A DNA stretch of 64,000 bases from Lanius collurio (taxonomy: Eukaryota; Chordata; Aves; Passeriformes; Laniidae). A model generated the notes under the pieces. That model was not told where the DNA came from. It ran no database searches and saw only the letters and a list, made by a program, of their open reading frames with translations. A program made the translations under genes and the position numbers. Positions within the stretch are counted from its first letter, which is position 1; each line of letters opens with the position of its first letter. Location of the stretch: assembly GCA_020086605.1 (NCBI GenBank), contig JACBWW010000017.1, positions 9,030,283 through 9,094,282 on the forward strand, read 5' to 3'. Below are positions 31,266 through 42,086 of the stretch, piece after piece.

Positions 31266-31475
31266 TGACCAGATTTGGGAGGCACCCACAAGGATCATCC
31301 AGTCTAACTCCTGACACCCCAAAAATCCCCCACCCTGGGCATCCCTGGCAGCGCTGTCCCATCGCTCCTGGAGCTCTGGCAGCCTCGGGGCCATGCCCAT
31401 TCCCTGGGGATTCTGGGTAGTGCCCAGCACCCTCTGGGGGGAGAACCTTTCCCTGATATCCAGCCTAAACCTTGG
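31266..31475 (-). mobile_element. CR1 LINE 3' fragment
   Basis: The + strand shows CCCACAAGGATCATCCAGTC, AACTCCTGACACCCC, the ACCCTCTGGGGGGAGAACCT block and TGATATCCAGCCTAAACCTT. It directly abuts a CR1 3' tip in the opposite orientation. Confidence 0.85.
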
Positions 31476-31528
31476 ACCAAGATGATCTTTAAGGTCCCCT
31501 CAAACCCAGACTGTTGTATGATTCCATT
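31476..31528 (+). mobile_element. CR1 LINE, short 3' tip
   Basis: GATGATCTTTAAGGTCCCCT, CAAACCCAGACTG and TATGATTCCA form a 3' end with its tail. It is joined back-to-back with the preceding - strand copy. Confidence 0.85.
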
Positions 31529-31967
31529 ACTTTGAAAACTCTGACTTCCATTTCCAAAGGTTTTCCTAAAGTCCCTTTGGTTTTCTCATTCTCTCCTTCC
31601 CATGCACACAAAATTCTTGGATTTATTCATTTATTTCACCTTCCAGACTAATTTCCTGCGGTGGGAAAAGCACTCAGGTTTTTAATCCACCCTGTCAGAG
31701 CTGGTTCCTTTCCACAGAATCAGCGCTGCTCATCCTCAGACAGAAATGCTGGATCTTTATCCAGGATTGTGCTGCTGTTGGGATGGCATCCCCCCTGTTG
31801 TTCTCCTCACTGATTATTATCCACACAAGGAAATGTTTACTAAATCAGTGGAAACTCTTCACAACCAATGCTCCTCCTGCTTTTGCTTTGCTTTGCCCCT
31901 CCTTGTGATGAGAAATATCAGCTCAAAGCTCTGCGGAACCAGGCAAGCACTTTGGTCCAGGCATTTT

Positions 31968-32072
31968 TCATACAATCATGGAATGGTTTGGGCTGGAAGG
32001 GAGCTCAAGGATTATCTAATTCCCACCCCCCTGCCATGAGCACCTTCCACTAAACCAGGCTGCTCAGTTTTT
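31968..32072 (-). mobile_element. CR1 LINE 3' end fragment
   Basis: CATACAATCATGGAATGGTT, GGGCTGGAAGGGAGCTCAAG and CCCCCTGCCATGAGCACCTT appear in order, with the terminal octamer tail intact. Confidence 0.88.
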
Positions 32073-32853
32073 AAACCACAAGAGGGGATGACTGGAGATG
32101 ATGGGATGGGAGATGGATCTGCCTCTGGTTTGCTTCCCACCAAACCCTTCAGGGTAACCCCCTGCCTCCTTCAGCTTCCCAAGTGACCTCCCATTTACAC
32201 TTCCTGGCAGTTGGGTAATGGGAACTCGCAGGTTTGGAACCTCACAGGCTGCCCTTTAAAGAGCTGCTAATGGGAGTCGTAAAGCCGCAGGAGCCGAGGA
32301 TGTGGCAGCGTTTTGACAGCTGTTCCCGCAGAGGAAGTGGGTGAAGCGAGAATGCATTGTAAGAATTTGGGATTAAAACAAGTATCAGATGAGACATTTC
32401 ACCTCCAGAAAAATAAAATAGGTTTCTTTCCCCCTCCTTCTCTCCAGTTGTTTTCCTCAGTGTCACTGTGATGTCTTGAAGGTGGTTTCAGCCTGCAGCT
32501 GTGGATGTGATGAGCAAAAGGGGAGCATGAGAAGTAAAATCCAGTACAAACAGAGGTGCCTTTAGCTTAGAAAGAAATAATGACTTGCCTGAATCTCTTA
32601 CAAGCTTCCAGCTACACTGAGGAAAGCGCTTTGTGTGGAATTGTTTGCTAGGAAACCAGTGACTGAGCACAGGTGAGTGTTGGAAAGCACATGACCCAAA
32701 ACATAGAATGAGGGGAAAGAGAGAGAGAAAAAACAATGAGGGGTTAAATTCTATACAGGGCTTCCTCTTAAAGAGGCATGAAAGACCAGAATCTGACAGT
32801 TATTTGGATAAAAATAGAATTAATCGCCAAGAGATGAGATGGAAGAGTCAGGT

Positions 32854-32962
32854 CCCAGAATCACAGAATGGGAAGTTGGAAAGGATCAGCTCTTCCAACC
32901 TCCTGCTATGGGCAGGGACAACTTCCTCTAGACCAGGCCTCCAGCCTGGCCTTAAACACTTG
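32854..32962 (-). mobile_element. CR1 LINE 3' end fragment, followed by (ATC)n
   Basis: CCCAGAATCACAGAATGGGA, CCTGCTATGGGCAGGGACAA and CAGCCTGGCCTTAAACACTT mark the element. A short (ATC)n run follows at 32972-32989. Confidence 0.87.
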
Positions 32963-33999
32963 ATATTGATTCTTCATCATCATCATCATTAACGTAGCTC
33001 AAGCTGTGTAGTGCTTTTGAAGGTCTCCTTTTGGAGGTTCTAAAAGATACTTAAGAGACAGAAGAGATGCCTGAACTTTGTTAGTCTAAGAAAGACAGCC
33101 ACAGGGCCAGAGAGATGAAAGAGGGTTAGAAGAGAGACACAACTTGACCAAACTCATCCTTTACTCCCTCTGAGAGCTGGGCCTGGGGCCAGGTCATAGG
33201 AAGTTCCCTCAACACTGTTTGAGATGTGGGGGGCACCACAGGTGAGCAGGACAGAGCCCTGAATCATGGCACAGTTCAGAGTTCACATCCTGCCTCTGTG
33301 CTGTGGGATGTGGATGGTAGAGCAGCAGGATTTTCCTGTTTCCCAAGGGATTTGTCTTCAAGCTGTCTCCTCCACTTCTGCCATGGCCAGTCCTGCAGTG
33401 GGAACCAAAGCTGGAGATGATGCTGAATGTGTGACTCCTTCGTGTGCTCCAGGGTGTAACTGCTGTCAAACGCAAAATGGGGCATTTCCCTCAGGATCTG
33501 GGGTATCCAGGGAGTGGGAGGAGTTGATACTTGGAAAAGGTGAGGAGCCATTCAACCTTCTACATCCTCTCTTAGGCCATCTCTGCTTCTGCTCCCAAAA
33601 GTTATTGTCCGTACAGGGGGTGGATTGGACATTTTGGCTACAGCTCCATGAATTAATTAAACGTAGCCCTCATGCTGGTGCCACCTGGCCTAAACCAGCC
33701 CACATCCAGCCTGTGAAATTTCCTGTGTGGTGGCCGGTGATCCTACATTACAAGGAAAGGGAGTCCCTAGTACCAAAAAACTTTCTCAGGTTAGGGTGGC
33801 CAGAAAGGCTTCTCCCAGCATGCATTGTTCTTTTTGGTTAATCTACCCCAGTTCTGCTTCCCTGGTTGGCCTGTGGCCCCTCCACCCCCTTGCTACCTTA
33901 TGTGTTCCATGTCCTAGAAAGTTCTCCTCTCCAGGTTCCCCCCGTTGGCCTTTGCCCCTCACCACTCCCCCAGAGCTTCCCCAGTGGTTCCCATTCCCT

Positions 34000-34470
34000 A
34001 GTCCTGATGCCTTTTCCTGGTCTTAAAATCAAGAGTCAGACACAGTTAGAAGGGGAAAAAGGGATTTTACCTTGGTGTTTATTTTAAGGATCCTTAGCTG
34101 CACATGTCCAGGTCGAATGCACCTCCATGCCCACCACAATGCAACCCCAAAAAGATCTGGTATCACATTATAGGTGTTCCTAATTAGCACATCTATCAAA
34201 ATTCCCCAATGAGAGGCTCGAGTGAGCCCCCCTCCCCAAGGAACCTTCCCCTGGATGGTTCTGTCTCAGTTTACAGAATGGGTTCTGGAGAGGACCTTGG
34301 GGCCTGGGGCACACTGACCTCTACTTACAAAGCTTCTAAATTGTTGAATCTCCCAGCTGAACAAAGAAGTCCAAGAGTGTAGGCAAAAAGCCCTAAGAAT
34401 ATAGAAGTTGTAAAAAGGTTTAAAAGGTATAAAAGAAGAGAAAAAAAATCTTCCTGACATCAGTCCCACC
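34000..34470 (-). mobile_element. LTR-like block, probably endogenous retrovirus solo LTR
   Basis: Read on the - strand it starts TGTCAGGAAG, has a TATACCTTTTAAACC stretch, and has AATAAA shortly before a T- and C-rich segment ending near GACTCTTGATTTTAAGA. The style recalls passerine endogenous retroviral LTRs. I saw no gag, pol or env coding sequence next to it and no clear target-site duplication. The boundaries are approximate, the orientation is uncertain, and the block may extend left to about 33720. Confidence 0.4.
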
Positions 34471-35591
34471 TTTGTACCCCCCCGTGCCCTCCGATCGTTG
34501 GTCTCTGGCGCTCTCCCCGCTGCCATTTTAAACCTGGACTCTTCATTGCTCTCCATCTTCACCTCTGGAGCCGTTCACGGTGTGGATGCATTGAAGAGCT
34601 CCCGTGGATCTCCACGTGGGGACCTTTCCTGCCTCTTTGCCTCCAGCCCCTCTTACTGAAGCCATCTGTGCGTGTGTGAGCGTGGGTGGCTGACCCTGCT
34701 CAGCGGCCTCGCTTTGGAGATGCTCTTGGAAGATCACAGCCCCCTGTGCCACAGCATAGAAGCCTGAGAGAGCCCGGGATAGCCATGATCCTGGCCTTCT
34801 AGAACAGGGTGGCTCCATCCAAAACATGTCCTGGCAATAGCCCTAAGCCCATGCCAGCTCCTGAGCCATGCCAAGGAATTACTTGGGAGCGTGCTTCTAC
34901 CTGAGCCAGGAGCACACCTGGGGGTTTCTAATATTTTAACAATATGTTTGAGTTCCAGTGCCCAGGAATGCTCCTTGCCACTCTTTAAAAGGGCTAAAAT
35001 TGGTGCAGAAATTCAAGTGCTCCACAAAGAACCCTCACAAGCCAAGCCTGAAGTGTTTTGGGTTGGTTCTTTCATTCTGCTGGTGGAAAAAAGTTGACCT
35101 TCCTGGTTGGACTTAAAGAATTTTAAGAATTAATTGAAGGAATTTAAACAAGAAACAAGTCCATGGAGCTGGTCCAGCATATCCTGAAGTAATGGTGAGT
35201 AAATATAATTAGACCTTACAAAACTCATAATTTTTTGTATAAAACACGGCCAGACCTTGAAAAAAGCCTCATATCAAATGCTAAAGTAGGGGTGATCCAT
35301 TTGGGGGTTATCAATGTTTGTAGGCCCCTAAAACCCTTCCATTACTCCATTCCACACTCTCAAGGACTGAACAGCCACAGCTTCCTTTAATTATTTAAAT
35401 GAGGTGCCTATGTAAGGAATGCAGGAGGTGCAACCTGCACCTGGGGTTAATGGGGAGAGAATCAGTGGGAATCAGAGGGAAGTGGTGCCTTTCATCCTCC
35501 TCTTCCTCCACTCCTTGTGCCTCGGGTCGTGGATGTGTCTGGGCTCCCACTCATTTATTTCTTTCTTGTTTGGAAATCGATCGAAAAATGT

Positions 35592-35699
35592 GTGGTTGGG
35601 GCACTTGGGGTGTGGTTAAATGGTGAATATGGTGGTGCTGGGTTAAGTTGGACTTGGTGATCTTAAAGGTCTTTCCCAACCTTAATGAATCCATGATTT
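35592..35699 (+). mobile_element. CR1 LINE 3' end fragment (GGTGGTGCTGGGTT subtype)
   Basis: GGTGGTGCTGGGTTAAGTTG, GACTTGGTGATCTTAAAGGT and CTTTCCCAACCTTAATGAAT belong to a CR1 subfamily distinct from the other copies here. It ends in CCATGATT. Confidence 0.85.
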
Positions 35700-36091
35700 G
35701 GGTTCCAGTATCCTATAAAGTTAAAGGCTGGCAGCATTCCCTGCAGAATTCCAAACTCAGGCACTGATACAAAATCTTCTTGACTCAATAGACAGACCCT
35801 GATGGGCTCTGATCCGAGTGTGAAATCTTTCATCCACACAGCTAATATTAGAATATCAATTATAAATATTAGAATTCAAGTCCAGAGCCTGCTTTTCAAT
35901 CCATTTCTCTCCTCTCCTTTGATGATGAACTCCCCAGAATGGCATTTCTGTCTTGGCTTCTCTTTCATTCCCTGCCTTCTCAGCTTCCCAGGGCAGTGCT
36001 GGTTTGCAAGGTGCTAATTATGAGGACACTCAGCATAAATTAACGCTCATTACTCCCTCTCACTTGCACGGAAGAATCTCTCAAAGGATTA

Positions 36092-36204
36092 GGACAGGTT
36101 GGATGGGGCTCAGAGTAACCTGGTCTGGTGGGAAGTATCCCTGCCCATGGGACAGGGATGATCTTTAAGGTCCTTTTTCAAACCAAACCAATCTAGGATT
36201 CTAC
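36092..36204 (+). mobile_element. CR1 LINE 3' end fragment
   Basis: CAGGTTGGATGGGGCTCAGA, TATCCCTGCCCATGGGACAG and GATCTTTAAGGTCC are present, ending CTAGGATTCTA. Confidence 0.87.
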
Positions 36205-39200
36205 TTTTTAAATCTTTTCATGCCTTTTGGGAGGGCTGAGGGAATAAAATGAAAATAAAGTAGTTGGACACTGAGGTGTTGACTAAAGGGATCTCCAGCC
36301 TTAAGAAATCCCCCAAAATCTGCTGGGAAATTCTACCATTTAACCCTGCTTGGTGATACCAACAGCAGGCTCTGCGTGTCTGAAATTTCACTTATTTTTG
36401 TAAGAATTAAGGAGGAAAAAGTGGGTTTGGTTACTTCTAATGAGGTAGCACTAAAATTGTCATGGACAGAGCTTTAAAAAAAGGTGCAAAGAAGAGATTT
36501 GGGACAGTTTGCCTGATTTGGTGTCTTGGTTAAGCCCGGCCAAATGTCCCAAACATCAAGGCTGGTCTGGTATAGTGTTTTCCATTTCTACCTCTCTCTT
36601 GTTCCTCTATTTGTTGTCTCCTGAGGCAAGGAAATTTCAACAAAACTAAAGTTTTTCCCTTCCTCAGGTGGGAATGACCTCCCCTGCACCTGTTTTCTTT
36701 TTAATTCCTTGTGACAGTCGCTGGGACATGAACCCAGTTCAGAAACCACAAGGCCACAGTGAGGAGGGGGTTTGTTCATAACTGAGTTTTATTTCTGGAT
36801 TGCATTTGCTGTTAACTTTGAATTTTCCCTCATAAAAATCCTACTTCTATCGGCTGCCATTTGGAAAAAAAACCCCACAAACAAGCCATTCCTGGCTTTT
36901 TTTGGATGCTCTGGGCTAATGGTGGCCTTGAGCAAACCGTGGTTGGTTGAGTCTTCCTTGGTTTATTGTGGCAATAAACTGGATTTTGAGCTGAAAGTGG
37001 GATCTGCGGTGGGAGGGTTTTGCTGGGGAGAAGCTGAACTGAAGGTTTCCACTCTCGGTCGTGGTTTGAGGCTGCAAAGGTGGGAGAAGAGGCACAGGTG
37101 AATTTTTCTGAAGCTTCAGTACGGTTTGGTGACAGAAGATGAGCTGGAACAGGTTATTTCAACAGTATGAATAGAACCTTGGGGAGAGACTGCAGAGGGT
37201 TGCATAGTGTTTTGGGTTGATTGCTTTTTATCTGTGCAAAAAGCAATTTTTTTTTGTTGTTGAAAAACTGAAAAAAAAAATTGAAAATGCAGCTCTAACG
37301 CCTCAAAAATCAGAGTTCAATTATTTCTATTCCCACTTTCCCCAATGGATTGGCCTCCTGGGCACACCAGATTATCCTGATGCAGGAAATGTCCCCTCCA
37401 TGGGAGATGAACTGGTCAGGAAGTTTGGGCTGTGTCTCAGAGCAGTGACAGGAGATATTTGAGTTATTTAATTCTTATTAAAAAAATAAAAATAATACTT
37501 TCAGTGCATGGAACTACAGAGGAAAGATATCAGGGAGGAGATCTGAAGACAATAACAATATTTCTCATGAAGATCAGAACATATTTTATAACAAAAGGTA
37601 ACTTCACTGCAAGAATTTATGGGAATTTTTGGGTTTCCTGCGGACAAGAGGATCCTCAGAGGTTGTCAGGATAATACTGGAGCTTCCTGATCCAATTTCT
37701 TGGCTCCTGTTGCTGAGATCCCAAGGCCACCTCACCCAAACCACCTCAGTTTTACCTGAAAGTCACTTCACATCTGAGATCTCAGAAGGGAAAGGTTGTT
37801 TACATAAATCCATGTTTCATTTTTGGTTTTGGATTCTGTATTGTGAATTTCTGAGAAATCCAGAGCCAGTTCTGGCAGGTTAAACCCACTCAAAATGCAA
37901 AACAAGTAGCTGCGTGGGAGGCCTGTTAATTTAAGTATTCAAGAGTTATAGAACTGGAAATATCATCCATAATTCAATTATTATTCATTTTAAATTAGTT
38001 ATCATAATATTTTTTTTTTAATTCTTGTTATTTTCTATACAAATGATCATTCTGGAACATTCTTGCTTTACACAGGGCTTTTAATTCACTATTTTAAGTA
38101 TTTGTGTGGAACATTTGGTGTAGGAATTACTAAAGGAGGGAATGTGATACAGTTATTCCTGATTATTTTGAGGAAAGAAAAGCATAAAATGGGAGTAGGA
38201 TCAAAATGAAACCTTTTTACTAAATTCCCTAATTCTCAGTCCAGCCTGGCTCCCACCTGAGCTGTAGCTCAACTGGAATGGGAATTATTGTGACTACTGC
38301 CAAATATCCTTTGGAATTAACGAGTGATTCCTGACTTCCCTGTGGTTATTCCCAAGCATTTTGTTTTATTCTGGAGCTGGGGGAGAAAGTGTGGCTCTGA
38401 CACTTCCTTCTTTTAAGCTGGGAATTCTCTCCATGCTCTCCCCTGCCCCAGGGAAGAGCCAAGTACCCATTCCATGTTCCATCCTTGGTGCTGCTCCTCA
38501 CATCAGCACCTCTCCCTTCCCACAGGGATGTGCCCCGAGAGGGTGGAGGACATGGAGCAGCAGGAAACGTCCCTGGAGATCCCAGTGGGTGGGGACTGTG
38601 CTGGTTCATGTGCTCTGCTGGTCTCCATATGGCTGGTCTCCATTAGGACGTACCGGGGTGATTTATGGAATGAATGGGGCTCTGTGGGATGCAGGGCTTT
38701 TGGAAGCATTGCCATGGCTTTGCCTCCCTTTCCCACACTTCCTGATTCCATCTTGCCTCTGCAGCTTCATCAGTGCCTCTGAACCCGGAATCAGCCCCTA
38801 TAGCTCCTATAACTCCCTACAAAGCCTTCCCTTCCCACACCCTGATGTTTTCACACCAGTGACCTCAGCTCCTGGCATGTAGAAGCCAGGGGAAGATCCC
38901 AAATGGACGCACTCAGCATTCCCAAGCCATTTGGAGCAACCATAAATAACAGTGTTTGGAATCAGCTTGATGATAGAAGTCCAAGCATTGCATGTTTGGG
39001 GCTGTGGCATCTTAATTAGCCGTGAGCCAGGCCCAGGAATTTTTGCCAGATCATGATTTTTGACTAACCCCAATGTTTAGAAATTAGGTATTTAATATTT
39101 AGGAAAAAGTTGTGACTTTTTCATTATTCCTTTTTTTTTCCCGCGTGTTATTTTCTCAGGAATATATTCTGTTCTACATTTTAAAACATCACATTTCTAG

Positions 39201-39820
39201 CATGCAAAAACCCCTCTGTAATTAATTCTTGCTTTTAGGGAATGTTTTGCTTTTCTGCAACTACCTATATCTTCTTTGCAATCTTCTTTCTTCTTGGTTT
39301 CTTTCTCTACCTTTCTCTTTTTTATTTTCTTTCTCTTTCCTTCTCTCAGTTGGTTACAGCGAAAACCAGACGATGATGTTGCTGCTGCTGTTCAAATTGT
39401 TGTGTCAGGAGAAATTTGTGTTAAGGCCTGCTCTGAGCTGTATTTTGGACCAGGAACTGACCTGATCCTGCAGCTAGTTTAATCAGGATTTGTTTTTTTT
39501 AAGTCATTCAAAGGGCTTTGAAGGGTCCTGCACTGATACAGTGTTATCTCACGGCGTTCATATCTGTATCTTATCTTTTTACAACCCCTTATCATTACAG
39601 TCATGTCAAATACACTGATAAAGCTGGAGTTATCTGCACCAGCATGAGACAGAGGTGCAACCTCCACTCCGTCTGGGAAGCAGAGCAGGACAGGTGAGAC
39701 TCTTCAGGTTATCTCAGAGGACATGAGATGCCTCATTGTGGGCAACTGACTTCAGTCTTGGGCCTCCTAAAGGCCGATCTAGGAGATTTCATTGCTCTGA
39801 TCCCACTTGGAGAAGACTTC
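36205..39820. other. Intergenic stretch without recognised genes
   Basis: The segment is AT-rich around 37440-38200, with a T run at 38011-38020. An acceptor-like TCCCTTCCCACAG at 38513-38525 precedes an open stretch without known domain, so I do not call an exon. Confidence 0.6.
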
Positions 39821-39965
39821 CTGGAATCACAGATTATCCTGAGTTGGAAGGGACCCATCAGGACCATCAAGTCCAACTCCTGGCCCTGCACAGACCATCC
39901 CCAAGAGTCACACCCTGTGCACAAGAGTGTTGTCCAAACTCTTCTTGATGGTCTTTCGGGTCAAG
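39821..39965 (-). mobile_element. CR1 LINE 3' end fragment
   Basis: GGAATCACAGATTATCCTGA, GTTGGAAGGGACCCATCAGG and AGTCCAACTCCTGGCCCTGC are close to consensus, so this is one of the less decayed copies. Confidence 0.9.
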
Positions 39966-40977
39966 AACAATTCAGCCCCAAGGAAAATTTTGGGAACAGC
40001 TCCAGCCTCAGGCTCCCTATGCCTTCTTCCCAAGTTCCTTCCTCCAAGCTTTGACTTCCCCATGGCGCTCACCACGGGCAGGGGACGGGGATGGAATTTA
40101 CTTCCTTGGGCAGTGAAGGGTTGCTCCCACCTCACAAGCGGAGTCACATCGATGGCACCCAGAACGAGGGACAGTCAGCAAATCAGCAGCAGCAGAAACA
40201 GTCCCTGTCCCCCTGGAGCCCAACCCGATGTCCTTTTTGCCACCAGGTGGAGCTGGGAGAGAATTCCTTGGAAGGGGCCAGGGATGAATGCACAACCAAA
40301 AAGAGGAATTTTTGTTTGCTCATCAGGTTGCTCCCACTGCTTCTCCCAGAAAATTTGTGTCTTTCTTACAGAGAAATTTCCACACAAAAAGCAAAGAAGG
40401 GGAAATTGTAGATTGTTTAATTTGCAGTGAATGAGCTCCTCTATGGCTGATTGGAACATGATGACCTTTAGGATCTCTAAACCCAAACTCTTGTGGGATT
40501 CTGGGGTTCCCTGGCTGACTGTTGGTTAGGAGGAATGGCGGATGTAACGCTGTTGTTGTTTACCTCGTGGGCGACTGCTGGGTCGGTGCTCCCTCCTGCC
40601 TGTGGTCACCTCACAGCTCAGGACTCCCCAGGCTGGGGACAAGAGTGGCTTCAAGCTGCTCCCATGGAACTTCTGTCCCCACCCTTTGGTGACTGCTCAT
40701 GGAGCAGCAGCAGCGTTCCCGAGCATCCTCCTGGTTCAGCCCTGGGCCAGTGGATGTGAAAATGCTCTGCCCTTGCTCTTCTCCCATCCACAAGAGGCTC
40801 TCAACCCCAGGAGACACTGAGGCAGCTTCTCCCACCCAACAGCTCGTAGGAGCCACTCCTGTAGACAAGGTGGGGTTGCTCTTTTCTCCCAGGTAACAAG
40901 GAGAAACCTCCCCACCACCAGCTCAAATGTTCCTCACTGGGAAGAGCAGAGAAATATTTTCCCAGAGTGTTCGCAAG

Positions 40978-41165
40978 ACCATAGAAACCCAGAAAAATTT
41001 GGGTTGAAGTGACCTTAAAGCTCATCTCATTCCACCCCTGCCATGAGCAGAGACACCTTCCCTTGCTCCAAGCCCATCAGCCTGGCCTTGAACACTTCCA
41101 GAGGCATCCACAACTTCTCTGAGCAACCACCACCCTCACAGCAAAGGATTTCTCTCTCTCAATTT
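40978..41165 (-). mobile_element. CR1 LINE 3' fragment
   Basis: ATTTGGGTTGAAGTGACCTT, CATCAGCCTGGCCTTGAACA and CACCCTCACAGCAAAGGATT follow the reverse CR1 order for nearly 190 bp. Confidence 0.88.
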
Positions 41166-41884
41166 CACTTACACCCAAGCAGGGTGTTTTTAGCCTCTCT
41201 TTTTCTGTTTCCCCCAGCTGTGCCATTCCTTCCTCAGGCTGGTTTATGTCTTTTCCATACACTCGGCATCTTTCACAGGCCTGCTGGAAAGGCTTTGCAA
41301 GCTCCCATGGAGGTACCCTAGGTCATAAAATTCATGTTACTGAATGCTGTGCAAACAAGTGAGGTCACCCTGTTTAGTAAATCTGTTTTTCCCCCGACTG
41401 AGGATAAAACCATGTTCTCTCAGAATGCTGGAAAGTCTTAACACCTTCCTTTTTTTTCCCCCTCTCTTTTTTTGCTTCTTTTGCTCATTTTCAATTCCCT
41501 CCATCGGTGCCCCTTGTGAGTATCCCACCTATTTATCCAATGCTGTTATTGTTGTTGGATAACTGGAAAAGATCTGTCTTTGGTGAGCAGTCTCCCAGCC
41601 CACAATGCTGCCTTTTTCTCAGCAAAGACGCTGAGGATCACTAATACCAGCTTTATTTTCCTTGGCACTTCCCAGAGCTGGAGCCACCCAGCCTTTCCTT
41701 ACCGAGTGCTTCTTAATCAATATTAAAGGGCTGACAGTGCAGGCAGCTTCCCTCTACAAATAATTATTAATCAATGGTGTGGGGCTTTGGTGGGGAAGGG
41801 AGTTCAAGAAGCCTTTAGGATGGGAGTGTGCCTGAATTGGGTTTTGGCCGAGGGGATGGGTGGTTATGTCAGGTATTGGTGTTT

Positions 41885-42086
41885 AGATTAGATAGAAAAA
41901 AGGACATTTTTTACAATGAGGGTGGTAAAACACTGGCAGAGAGGTGGTGGATGCCCCATCCCTGGAAACATTTAAGGACAAGCTGAACAGAGCTCAATTT
42001 AGTTAAAGATGTCCCTGCTCATGTCAGGGAAGTTGGAGTAAATGACCTTTAAAGGTCCCTTCCAACCCAAACCATTCTGTGATTCA
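41885..42086 (+). mobile_element. CR1 LINE 3' fragment
   Basis: GAGGGTGGTAAAACACTGGC, GGATGCCCCATCCCTGGAAA and AAAGGTCCCTTCCAACCCAA are present, followed by the tail CATTCTGTGATTC. It is near full CR1 3' UTR length. Confidence 0.9.

Noticed and set aside
38361..38882. 173-residue frame with acceptor-like TCCCACAG at its centre
   Set aside because: No matching donor in frame and no homology to a known family, including the protease gene expected near WNT9A in mammals.
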